In this document: positions 17,038-25,292 of the stretch, in pieces
Position numbering within the stretch: position 1 is the stretch's first letter
How the letters are laid out: each line of letters starts with the position of its first letter
From: Megasphaera hominis
Lineage (GTDB): Bacteria; Bacillota; Negativicutes; Veillonellales; Megasphaeraceae
Length of the DNA: 46,533 nucleotides
NCBI RefSeq assembly: GCF_014269395.1
Contig: NZ_JACOGK010000023.1
Span: 1-46,533, forward strand
Reading direction: 5' to 3'
The notes under the pieces: model-generated
The model's database searches: none
Told to the model about the DNA's origin: nothing
Seen by the model: the letters and a program-made list of their open reading frames with translations, nothing else
Position numbers and translations under genes: made by a program

Positions 17038-17100
17038 TCGGTGATTTCTTCTTCTCTGCCCTATCTCCGAGGCAGGCATCAGCATATTCGTAATATGTGA

Positions 17101-18216
<1,116 letters not shown>

Positions 18217-18218
18217 TT

Positions 18219-18247
18219 ATTATGCCACATCGGGAACAATTTTGCAA
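18219..18247 (-). promoter_or_regulatory. gap3 promoter
   Basis: On the minus strand TTGCAA (18247-18242), 17 nt, CATAAT (18224-18219). The leader to the gap3 start is about 80 nt. Confidence 0.8.
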
Positions 18248-18256
18248 TACCATGGA

Positions 18257-18281
18257 CGTATTTTGTCCCAATTTTGACAGA
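18257..18281 (-). promoter_or_regulatory. Candidate CggR operator B (upstream of gap3)
   Basis: On the minus strand TCTGTC-N6-GGGACA-N3-TACG, the same hexamers and spacings as operator A. It ends 10 bp upstream of the gap3 -35, a position more typical of activation or of repression by looping than of simple steric block. Confidence 0.5.
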
Positions 18282-18296
18282 ACCTATACAAAAGCC

Positions 18297-19058
18297 TTAC
18301 TGCAGGCCCGCATAAGCAGCTCCCAGGCCGACGTATTCTTTTATGGCCAGGCACGACTGATATAAAACGTACGACTGCGGAATAAAGGAGAAGGCCGTTA
18401 CTACAGTCTCTATATTAGAGCGGTAGTCACACGGATAGGGAATCGGTGCGAGCCCTTCCCGTTCAAAAAAGCGTATGGCCCTGGGCATATGAAAGGCACT
18501 GGTAACGACTACAGGATGCTGCCAGCCATGGTCCCGGCAAAAGGCGCTGGTGTATTGGGCATTTTCAGCAGTGTTACGGCTTTTTTCATCCACGTAAATA
18601 TCCTTTTCCGCCACGCCTAAGGATAGGAGCACACGCTTTTCAATGGCCGCTTCATCGGCGTCACCGGGAAATACAGCGCCGCCGGAAAGAATGATCGGTA
18701 CTGCCTTGGCCTTTTGCACGCGTACAGCTGTCAGCAGACGGTTTGCCGCGGCAGAGCCGGTCTGGCCCGTGCCATCGACATCGCGTACGCCGGCGCGGGC
18801 GCCGCCGCCAAGCAGCACGACGACATCGCCAGGCAGGCCGGCTGCAGCGGGCTGCACATAGGCCAGCTCTAAGGGCTGCAGGAGGAGACGGCTCACAGGC
18901 GCAATAGACAAGGCGTATAAAGCCAGTGTCAGGCACAGCAAACACCAGCGGCCTGCCGCTTTCTTACGAAACATATAAAATAAGAGTCCCACAAGCAGGG
19001 TAAAGAACCCGCCTATGGGAAGAATCCATTGATACAGCCATTTAATGACAAAAAGCAT
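18297..19058 (-). CDS. YdcF/ElyC/SanA-type DUF218 membrane protein
   Basis: This 253-residue protein has two N-terminal membrane segments (about residues 5-27 and 38-56) and a DUF218 domain. The domain is marked by VVVLLGGGAR, IILSGGAV, a DEKSRNTAENAQYT stretch and VVTSAFHMPRAIRFF. Homologues SanA and ElyC affect envelope integrity and peptidoglycan or lipid-carrier metabolism in other diderms; the biochemical activity is unresolved. GAGGAG lies 12 nt before the ATG and overlaps the end of the preceding gene, 9 nt upstream, so the two are co-transcribed. Confidence 0.88.
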   Translation of the reverse strand: MLFVIKWLYQWILPIGGFFTLLVGLLFYMFRKKAAGRWCLLCLTLALYALSIAPVSRLLLQPLELAYVQPAAAGLPGDVVVLLGGGARAGVRDVDGTGQTGSAAANRLLTAVRVQKAKAVPIILSGGAVFPGDADEAAIEKRVLLSLGVAEKDIYVDEKSRNTAENAQYTSAFCRDHGWQHPVVVTSAFHMPRAIRFFEREGLAPIPYPCDYRSNIETVVTAFSFIPQSYVLYQSCLAIKEYVGLGAAYAGLQ

Positions 19059-19067
19059 AGCTTCCAG

Positions 19068-19676
19068 TCACTCCTCTTCTTTCAGATTCAACAGGATAAT
19101 GCCGCCTTTCCGGCTATACCCGCTGTCCCAGAGTTCATCTAAAGGAAACCAGCGAAAGCTGCCATACGTAACGAGTTTGACCATAAAGGTGTTTTCAAAC
19201 GACACATACCCGGCGAGCCAAAACCAATGCCAGACGTAGTCTGCCAAATCGGGGTTACGATGGCGCAGGTTTAAGTAAGGCACAGGCAAATTGGCATCGA
19301 TTTCCTCTTTGACAGCCTGCTCCAATTCAGCTAACGGACAGTCGCTATAGAGGCCTTTCATAAAAAGATTCTTTTCGCCGACAGAATCAAGGTATGCCTG
19401 ATAGCCATCCATCCAGAGCTCGAGCGTATCGATGCCGTGCTCACGGGGCCGCAAATACGGCTTCATAATCTGTGAAAAGGTAATGTAATCCTGAGCCGTC
19501 AGATGGCGGGCGTCATACGGATACAAGCGGGCCTGTCCCCGGTTCAAAGCCAGATAAATGCTGACGTCACAAGCCGTTACAGCCCCGCAGCCGCCGATAT
19601 TCATCCAGCGGTCTGTAAATAATTCCTGATTATATCCATAATAATTGCCTACTTTAAAAAGTGGTAATTCCTTCAT
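19068..19676 (-). CDS. Putative C39-like papain-fold protein, function unknown
   Basis: This 202-residue soluble protein shows no signal peptide. I do not recognise a named family, but the layout suggests a papain-like fold. A Cys follows a Gly pair in NIGGCGAVTACD (Cys30), and a His sits in DYVWHWFWLAGY (His150). The segment KLVTYGSFRWFPLDELWDSG then resembles the strand and Asp/Asn region of C39-like peptidases. The start ATG has GAGGGG at 6 nt; an in-frame extension of 29 residues lacks a good ribosome-binding site. It is followed 9 nt later by the DUF218 gene. The fold and the Cys-His pair are inference from spacing only. Confidence 0.7.
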   Translation of the reverse strand: MKELPLFKVGNYYGYNQELFTDRWMNIGGCGAVTACDVSIYLALNRGQARLYPYDARHLTAQDYITFSQIMKPYLRPREHGIDTLELWMDGYQAYLDSVGEKNLFMKGLYSDCPLAELEQAVKEEIDANLPVPYLNLRHRNPDLADYVWHWFWLAGYVSFENTFMVKLVTYGSFRWFPLDELWDSGYSRKGGIILLNLKEEE

Positions 19677-19794
19677 ATTCCCCTCACCCCTCGTAAAGAA
19701 TACCAATATAGTACCTTTTATTATAGCATATCCCTCAAAAATATACAGAACAGAGCCGGTCATTTTTTAGGCAAAACTTCTTATTCATTCTTAT

Positions 19795-19823
19795 TTGCAA
19801 TTTTACTATTTCTGTGTTACACT
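19795..19823 (+). promoter_or_regulatory. ssrA promoter
   Basis: TTGCAA (19795-19800), 17 nt, TACACT (19818-19823). Transcription would start near 19830, inside the inverted repeat ATACACAC-N7-GTGTGTAT (19827-19849), which ends 9 nt before the mature tmRNA. Confidence 0.75.
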
Positions 19824-19858
19824 GTAATACACACTAATACAGTGTGTATCCTTTACAT

Positions 19859-20210
19859 GGGGATGTAAAGGTTTCGACGTGGATGGTTGTATCATGAATA
19901 GCGAGCCGGGGTGTCATCTGCCCGTAAATCGGTGAAAACGTTAAATTAAACGCTAAAGAAGAAAACTTTGCTTTAGCTGCCTAAGTGCAGCTAACGTCCC
20001 GTTTCTCCATTCCTGCGGGCGGAATGGGGCGTCATATAGCAGGATACCTGCCGGCCTTACCTGGAAGCCGGTACGGGAATCTCACAGGCTGGAGTCAGTC
20101 TAGTTTGTCCTTGTACGACAACTGCTCGAGATAACTAACAAGGTCTGCGCTCGGAGAAGTTCATGGGGCAGCATTTACGGACAGGAGTTCGACTCTCCTC
20201 ATCTCCACCA
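19859..20210 (+). ncRNA. ssrA: Transfer-messenger RNA (tmRNA)
   Basis: This RNA rescues stalled ribosomes and tags the unfinished protein for proteolysis. The 352-nt gene begins GGGGATGTAAAGGTTTCGAC and ends GACAGGAGTTCGACTCTCC-CATCTCC-ACCA. The tRNA-like acceptor arms (GGGGATG with CATCTCC), the T arm and an encoded CCA are therefore all present. The tag reading frame ends GCT TTA GCT GCC TAA. It gives (G)ENVKLNAKEENFALAA with Gly or Glu as resume residue, and the C-terminal ALAA degron is intact. It is the only plus-strand gene between glmS and yitT. Its partner smpB is not in the window. Confidence 0.97.
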
Positions 20211-20292
20211 TAACTTACAGCAATTTGCTGATTCCCCCATACTGATTGATTTTAGGGCTATTGATGTACCAGGTTATTTCGTACATCCAAAA

Positions 20293-20335
20293 AACGGCAA
20301 CAACAAAGCGACCGCTTCTGTTGTTGCCGTTTTTG
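20293..20335 (+). terminator. ssrA terminator
   Basis: A long stem ACGGCAACAACA (20293-20304) pairs with the downstream arm TGTTGTTGCCGT, with a short inner AAGCG/GCTT helix. It is followed by TTTTTG. The 80 nt between the tmRNA and the hairpin hold no gene that I can support. Confidence 0.85.
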
Positions 20336-20363
20336 TATAAAGGGTTCACTACACAGTGAAAAG

Positions 20364-20411
20364 CCAAGAGGCGGAGCAAAAACGAGTATTCATTTTTGCT
20401 CCGCCTCTTGG
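20364..20411 (-). terminator. Terminator of the lactate operon
   Basis: A perfect 19-bp stem (20364-20382 with 20393-20411, loop of 10) starts 9 nt past the stop of the FAD-linked oxidase gene. The 3' arm is followed only by CTTTTCAC, so the U-tract is short; the stem length compensates. Confidence 0.75.
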
Positions 20412-20419
20412 TACCCTCT

Positions 20420-21817
20420 TTATTCTACGTGAATAATTTTATCCGGGTTCAGGATCCCATTAGGGTCCATTGCTTTTTTAATCGTTTTCATGAGTTCCAA
20501 TTCGACAGGATCTGTGTATTGTTCCATATAGGACAGGCGCTTATAGCCAATGCCGTGTTCGCCGGAAAGACGGCCGCCCAGCTGATAGACGTAGGGATAG
20601 GCAAAGGCACGGAACTGGGCCAGCTGCCGTTCCCATTCATCGTCGGGCATGTCGCGCTTCATGATTTGAAAGTGCAGATTGCCATCGCCGGCATGGGCCA
20701 GACAGAAAATAAGGAAATCGTATTTCTTGCTTTCTTCTACAAGGGTCTGAATACATTCGGCAATTTTTGTTACCGGTACAACCAAATCTTCCGAGGTTGC
20801 CACACGGGAGAAAACACGCGTGCTTTCCAGGCAATTACGCCGTACCTTCCACACCCGGTCATCGGCTTCTACCACATCCGTAGCACCACAGGCTTCACAA
20901 ACCTCTGCCAGTTTTTCCATCTTTTCATCGAGCTCGTGTTCGCTGAACGTCTCAATGGAAACGATATCATAAATGCCGTCTTCATAGTGTGGCAGGCGCA
21001 GCTCGCTATAGTCGCTGGCACTACGAACGAAATTATTGTCCATAAATTCGACCGATGTCGGATTGAGGCCGGCTTTGATCAGTTGCGGCACTAAGGCCGT
21101 CGCCTTTTTCAAATCCGTAAAGACGGCCAGTACATCCAGCTTATACGGCGCTAAGGGAACGAGCTTGAGCGTTGCCTGTGTAATGATCCCCAGCGTTCCT
21201 TCCGAGCCGATGATCAGCTGGTCCAGACAGTAGCCGGTAGAACACTTTTTGAGCGGTGCGCCGAGGTGAGCAATTTTTCCATTAGGCAGAACGGCTTCAA
21301 TGGCATACACTTGGTGACGTGTCGTGCCATAGCGGACGGCCTTGTTGCCACCGGCGTTGGTAGCCAGGTTGCCACCGATGAGACAACTGTCTGCACTACA
21401 GGGATCGCCGGCATACATCAGTCCCTTTTCCTTGGCTGCTGCCTGGATATCAGCCGTTCTGGCACCGGCTTCGGCTACGAGATACATACCTTCCGTATTG
21501 ATTTCCAGGATCCGGTTCATCCGTTCCATGAGCAGGACAATACCGCCGTATACAGGAACGGCACCGGCACTGACGCTCGTACCGGCACTGCGCGGCGTGA
21601 CAGGAACTTTATATTGGTTGGCCACTTTCATAATAGCTGCCACTTCTTCTGTACTGCCCGGCGAAACGACGACTTCCGGTAAGTGCCACAAATCCGGTGT
21701 CAGACTTTCATCGGACTGATACGCTTCCAGCACTTCCGGTGCGGTCTTGACGTTGCGCGCACCTACGATTTGTTCTAAGGCCTGAATTACTTCATTTGTT
21801 ACAGGATTATAGTTCAT
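20420..21817 (-). CDS. FAD-linked oxidase, probable D-lactate/2-hydroxyacid dehydrogenase (GlcD family)
   Basis: This 465-residue flavoprotein is of the GlcD/Etf-type lactate dehydrogenase family. Its FAD-binding domain has VTPRSAGTSVSAGAVPVYGG and GGNLATNAGGNKAVRYG. The C-terminal domain has LAHAGDGNLHF (substrate and FAD contacts) and GGRLSGEHGIGYKR. It would oxidise a D-2-hydroxyacid, most likely D-lactate to pyruvate, with electrons going to an electron-transfer flavoprotein or quinone. The substrate is inferred from the immediately upstream lactate racemase (51 nt gap) and GntR regulator; glycolate oxidase cannot be excluded from sequence alone. AAAGGA lies 9 nt before the chosen ATG. 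No etfAB genes are adjacent. Confidence 0.88.
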   Translation of the reverse strand: MNYNPVTNEVIQALEQIVGARNVKTAPEVLEAYQSDESLTPDLWHLPEVVVSPGSTEEVAAIMKVANQYKVPVTPRSAGTSVSAGAVPVYGGIVLLMERMNRILEINTEGMYLVAEAGARTADIQAAAKEKGLMYAGDPCSADSCLIGGNLATNAGGNKAVRYGTTRHQVYAIEAVLPNGKIAHLGAPLKKCSTGYCLDQLIIGSEGTLGIITQATLKLVPLAPYKLDVLAVFTDLKKATALVPQLIKAGLNPTSVEFMDNNFVRSASDYSELRLPHYEDGIYDIVSIETFSEHELDEKMEKLAEVCEACGATDVVEADDRVWKVRRNCLESTRVFSRVATSEDLVVPVTKIAECIQTLVEESKKYDFLIFCLAHAGDGNLHFQIMKRDMPDDEWERQLAQFRAFAYPYVYQLGGRLSGEHGIGYKRLSYMEQYTDPVELELMKTIKKAMDPNGILNPDKIIHVE

Positions 21818-21868
21818 CTTATTCGTCCTTTCCGCATCCTTGCAGATAGTTTTTGCCAAAATCAGGTA

Positions 21869-23167
21869 TCACTGTTGCAGTACCGGCAAGGTCCCCGATG
21901 CGTGGCTCATAATAGTATAGGTATAAGGATGGTCTAATTCAGCCAGCTCTGCCTGGGCCATCTGCCAGGCTTCTGCCAGCGAAGCTGCCGGTATCTGTCC
22001 GCTCTGCCGGATGATCGCAAAATTTTCCGGCCGCGTGACAACGTACACGCGTTTCATAGAGCGGATTATACAACGACCTTTAAAAGCGACAAAGCCGGGC
22101 ATGAGAAAATGGTCGCGTAAATCGGCCTCACATTGATCCAGATCGTTGCGGAAAAACCAGTCTGTAAAAATAGCCGGTTCCTGAATATCCGGACAATCGA
22201 GGGTAAAGATCATAATGCCGCCCGGTTTCGTTGCAAAGGCAGCATTCATATGGGCTTTTATCGACTGGTAGAGGTTCATATCCTTAGGATAGCCTCCGGC
22301 AGAGGCAATGGTTACGTCGGCACGTTCCGTAATGGGCACGCTGCCGATAGACAGCAAATCATGGCAGCCCTTTTTCCAGGCTTCCAGCCAGTGGCCGGCT
22401 ACGACTTCGTAGAGGTCCCCATCGGTAGTAAAGACCGTATTGACCAGGAAATCAGGTGCTACGAGAGCGCACGCTTCCTGCATATCTTCGTGAAAGGGAT
22501 TCCCAGCCAGGAGGCCGGCATCACAGGCAGGATTACAGCCTGCGCCCGGCGTTTCTGCCAAGGCCAGGGCATGGTTACGCATGATCGTATCAAAGCCAGC
22601 AATGCCCGGAACGACAGCCTTACGGCCACCACCATACCCGGCCATCGGATGAAACGATACAGCCCCGGTGAGGATCAATTTGTCTGCTTGAACGGCCGCC
22701 GTGTTGATATAAATGTCATTCCCATAGCTGGTCCGGCCAACGCAGGTCAGCTGGGCCGCATCATGGCAATCATGCTGGACAATACGCAGACGCCGGACCA
22801 TGTCCTTACCGCAAACGAGTTCATCCTCGGCCTGCGTGTGGGCCCTGTGCGTTCCCGGTGCGATGAGGACCGTAATCTGCTCATCTGCTACGCCAATGCG
22901 GTTTAGTTCCCCTACGATGACCGGCAGCATGCGGTCCGTATGTACCAGCCGTGTGACATCGCTGACAACAATGGTTACGGTATCACCGGCCTGTACGATT
23001 TCAGATAAAGGCGCACTGCCAATCGGATGCTCAAGCGCGGCCTGTACGGCAGCCTCTTCGTCTGCGACGGCCTGGGTTTCACGGCCCCGCAAATCGTATA
23101 ACAGGTGCTCTTCAGGCAGTGTAATGGTCTCTGTCCCCTTACCAAAGGGCAAAGAAAAAGTTGGCAT
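21869..23167 (-). CDS. larA: LarA-family lactate racemase (nickel-pincer enzyme)
   Basis: This 432-residue protein is of the LarA (DUF2088) family, which interconverts L- and D-lactate or related 2-hydroxyacids using a nickel pincer nucleotide tethered to Lys184 in the Lactiplantibacillus enzyme. The key residues are present with identical spacing: His107 (APGTHRAH), His173 (SFHPMAGYGGGRK), Lys183 in the same stretch, and His199 (DTIMRNH). The start MPTFSLPFGKG has AGAGGGG at 6 nt. With the downstream FAD-linked oxidase it would let the cell use both lactate isomers, as expected for a rumen or gut lactate consumer. The cofactor-making genes larB, larC and larE are not in the window. Confidence 0.92.
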   Translation of the reverse strand: MPTFSLPFGKGTETITLPEEHLLYDLRGRETQAVADEEAAVQAALEHPIGSAPLSEIVQAGDTVTIVVSDVTRLVHTDRMLPVIVGELNRIGVADEQITVLIAPGTHRAHTQAEDELVCGKDMVRRLRIVQHDCHDAAQLTCVGRTSYGNDIYINTAAVQADKLILTGAVSFHPMAGYGGGRKAVVPGIAGFDTIMRNHALALAETPGAGCNPACDAGLLAGNPFHEDMQEACALVAPDFLVNTVFTTDGDLYEVVAGHWLEAWKKGCHDLLSIGSVPITERADVTIASAGGYPKDMNLYQSIKAHMNAAFATKPGGIMIFTLDCPDIQEPAIFTDWFFRNDLDQCEADLRDHFLMPGFVAFKGRCIIRSMKRVYVVTRPENFAIIRQSGQIPAASLAEAWQMAQAELAELDHPYTYTIMSHASGTLPVLQQ

Positions 23168-23198
23168 ACGATTCCCCTCTTTTCTTATGCTATCACAA

Positions 23199-23363
23199 CT
23201 ATTCAAAAAGTCCCCAGTGTCCCATGTAGATCGCTACCAGGACGCGTATGAAGAGAAGACAAAAAAGACTGAACGTGAGGATAAAAAGAAACTCTTCAAA
23301 ATCATCATCCCGTTCAAATTTCTTGCGAAAGTCCTTTAAATGATGTGTCATGTTGTGTATCAT
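23199..23363 (-). CDS. Small single-pass membrane protein in the lactate operon
   Basis: This 54-residue reading frame would be missed by a 60-residue cutoff. It begins MIHNMTHHLKDFRKKFER, has an acidic patch DDDFEE at residues 19-24, and then a hydrophobic segment of about 23 residues (25-48, FLFILTFSLFCLL and on), ending MGHWGLFE. AGGAGAA lies 6 nt before the ATG. It fills the space between gntR (14 nt) and larA (31 nt), so it is almost certainly co-transcribed. I do not recognise it. A charged amphipathic N-terminus followed by one membrane helix suggests an accessory subunit of a membrane complex, for example anchoring or modulating a transporter or dehydrogenase; that is inference. Confidence 0.75.
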   Translation of the reverse strand: MIHNMTHHLKDFRKKFERDDDFEEFLFILTFSLFCLLFIRVLVAIYMGHWGLFE

Positions 23364-23377
23364 GATCGCTTCTCCTG

Positions 23378-24130
23378 TTATTCGTGCGCTTCTTCCTCAT
23401 GATGCGGAAAGAGTTCCTGCACCCAGCGGGCCGACTCTTCATCCTTATTGATTCCCTTGAGCAGAGTCCGTTCCGAATTTTCCATATGTTTTTTGGCAAT
23501 TTTACGGGCCTGCGCACTATTATGATCGGCAATATATTCCACCATTTGCCGGTGCTCTTCCCACGTAGCGGCCAGGCGGCCGGGATAATGCATGGAAATA
23601 GACCGGAAGCGCAACATTTGCTCCCGCAGGTTATTCAGGATATCGACGAGACGGTTATTGCGGCTGGCATGATACAAAATATCATGAAAGCGCACGTCGG
23701 CGTCGACGATCTTATCAAAGTCATCGTTTTCTATATACTCATTAATTTCTACGAGAATCCGTTCCAAATGTTCCAGCTCGTCGGCCGTAATCCGTTCGGC
23801 TGCCAAACCGGCCGAAAGTTCTTCCAGGGCACTGCGGATTTCAAAAACCTGTACGATGTCCTTCAAGGAAATATCGGCCACATAGGTTCCCCGGCGCGGT
23901 ACCATGACGACGAAGCCTTCAAGTTCGAGCTTGCGGATTGCTTCGCGTATCGGTGTCCGGCTTACGCCCAGTTCGTCAGCCAGGCGGATTTCCATGAGCC
24001 GTTCTCCCGGTTTAAGGACCCCATCCTTAATCGCCTTGCGCAAGGCCTCACTGACGACTTCCCGTAACGGACGGTAGGCATCCAGTTTAATAGGTTCTAA
24101 TTTTTTATGTTTTGTATCGCCTGTTTCCAT
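23378..24130 (-). CDS. GntR-family regulator with FCD domain (LldR/FadR type)
   Basis: This 250-residue protein has an N-terminal GntR winged helix (about residues 20-85, with LADELGVSRTPIREAIRKLE) and a C-terminal FCD ligand domain. The FCD metal/ligand residues are Asp and His in DADVRFHDILYHASRN, then EEHRQMVEYI and KKHMENS. FCD regulators usually bind carboxylic acids such as lactate, glycolate or gluconate. Its place directly before the membrane protein, larA and the FAD oxidase suggests it controls lactate use. It begins 5 nt after ispE, so it probably shares the ispE transcript. No operator was identified. Confidence 0.92.
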   Translation of the reverse strand: METGDTKHKKLEPIKLDAYRPLREVVSEALRKAIKDGVLKPGERLMEIRLADELGVSRTPIREAIRKLELEGFVVMVPRRGTYVADISLKDIVQVFEIRSALEELSAGLAAERITADELEHLERILVEINEYIENDDFDKIVDADVRFHDILYHASRNNRLVDILNNLREQMLRFRSISMHYPGRLAATWEEHRQMVEYIADHNSAQARKIAKKHMENSERTLLKGINKDEESARWVQELFPHHEEEAHE

Positions 24131-24135
24131 TCCTC

Positions 24136-24990
24136 TTACTCCCCTGTTACTAAGGTACTTGTGAAAATATCCGCATCCTGCAGTACAGCACGCAGCCGGG
24201 CAGCAATTTCGTGATGTTTATGCTGTGGCGGAATGAGTGCAAAAAGGGTGGGCCCGCTGCCTGACATGAGCGGCCGCAGTCCTTCGCGATGCAGCATCTG
24301 TTTTAAGTGCCGGATTTCCGGTACGATGGGAATGACCAGCTCTTCAAAGGTATTGCCCAACGAATCCATGACCCGTTCCAGAACACCCGTGCGTACAGCC
24401 GCTTCCTGGGCGTTAATGTCCACCGGCGACTGTATCGTCTGCCGGTCAAAGAGTTCGTACGCTTCGCCAGTGTGCACGGCCACGTGGGGATGAATAATGA
24501 GAACCGGCCAATCAGGCAGTGACGGCAGCCGTTTCAGCACTTCGCCTACGCCGGTACCACGGGCTGTACCGCCACGGATGCAAAAGGGAACGTCTGCCCC
24601 CAGAGCCGCCCCGATTTCGCATAAACGGCTGTCGGAAAAGTGCAGCTGCCACAACCGGTTCAGTCCGCGGAGTACGGCTGCACAATCCGTGCTGCCACCG
24701 GCTAATCCGGCAGCAATGGGGATATGTTTCTCAATATGGATATGAACCCCGGACGAGCCTTTACAATACGGGCGCATGGCTTCATAGGCCTTGTAGGCCA
24801 GGTTCGACCTGTCGCAAGGCAGAGCCGGTTCTGAACAGGTCAGCTGTACGTCATCAGCCCGTTCCAAGCGGATCGTATCGCAGAGAGCAATGGACTGAAA
24901 TACGGTGTCAATATCATGATATCCGTCGGGACGGCGTCCTGTAATGCACAGGGCCAGGTTGATTTTTCCGTATCCTTTTTCTTCTATCAT
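24136..24990 (-). CDS. ispE: 4-diphosphocytidyl-2-C-methyl-D-erythritol kinase
   Basis: This GHMP kinase of the MEP isoprenoid pathway phosphorylates CDP-methylerythritol. The 284-residue protein contains YGKINLALCITGRRPDGYHD at the N-terminus, the ATP loop PIAAGLAGGSTDCAAVLRGL (about residues 88-107), and the C-terminal GHMP motif LMSGSGPTLFAL. The ATG at 24990 fits the family start, but AGGAG is 12 nt away; a start up to 12 residues further upstream is possible. It heads the ispE-gntR-small protein-larA-oxidase run. Confidence 0.93.
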   Translation of the reverse strand: MIEEKGYGKINLALCITGRRPDGYHDIDTVFQSIALCDTIRLERADDVQLTCSEPALPCDRSNLAYKAYEAMRPYCKGSSGVHIHIEKHIPIAAGLAGGSTDCAAVLRGLNRLWQLHFSDSRLCEIGAALGADVPFCIRGGTARGTGVGEVLKRLPSLPDWPVLIIHPHVAVHTGEAYELFDRQTIQSPVDINAQEAAVRTGVLERVMDSLGNTFEELVIPIVPEIRHLKQMLHREGLRPLMSGSGPTLFALIPPQHKHHEIAARLRAVLQDADIFTSTLVTGE

Positions 24991-25120
24991 TCTCAGTTTA
25001 CACTCCTGTAAAAGCACGTCACACACACATAAAAATATATGGTTTTTCCGTGCAAATCCATGGTCAGAAAAAAGTCCCCTCAGCTTTTGCCTGCATTTTT
25101 CTGATTTAAATATTTTTGTA

Positions 25121-25148
25121 TTGAATTAAAACATACCTATGCTATAAT
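25121..25148 (+). promoter_or_regulatory. yitT promoter
   Basis: TTGAAT (25121-25126), 16 nt, TATAAT (25143-25148), with an upstream TG giving an extended -10. The leader to the gene is about 140 nt and is structured. Confidence 0.8.
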
Positions 25149-25154
25149 GGTGAG

Positions 25155-25250
25155 ACAGTTCAGGCTGTTTTCTTATGGAAAACCCTTTAGAGGCCCCTTC
25201 AGCCAACAACTGTACATAGATATTATAACTTTCATTATAATGTTTTTTTT
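25155..25250 (+). promoter_or_regulatory. Structured 5' leader of the YitT gene with terminator-like 3' hairpin
   Basis: ACAGTT/AACTGT and GGCTG/CAGCC form a closing two-part stem (about 25155-25213) that encloses a small hairpin TTTTC-TTATG-GAAAA and a possible CCT/AGG hairpin. A separate A/T-only stem ATTATAA-CTTTCA-TTATAAT (25222-25241) runs straight into GTTTTTTTT (25242-25250). The arrangement of a multi-branched domain, then a terminator-like stem, then the gene is that of a cis-regulatory leader. I do not recognise a known riboswitch class in it. Confidence 0.45.
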
Positions 25251-25292
25251 TGGTTTTTACAATCTTTCACCTGTAAACCACGGAGGGTAATC

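Noticed and set aside
20420..21817. Glycolate oxidase subunit GlcD as the primary name
   Set aside because: No glcE/glcF partners are present and the neighbour is a lactate racemase, so a lactate-type dehydrogenase is the better call, though the family cannot separate them.
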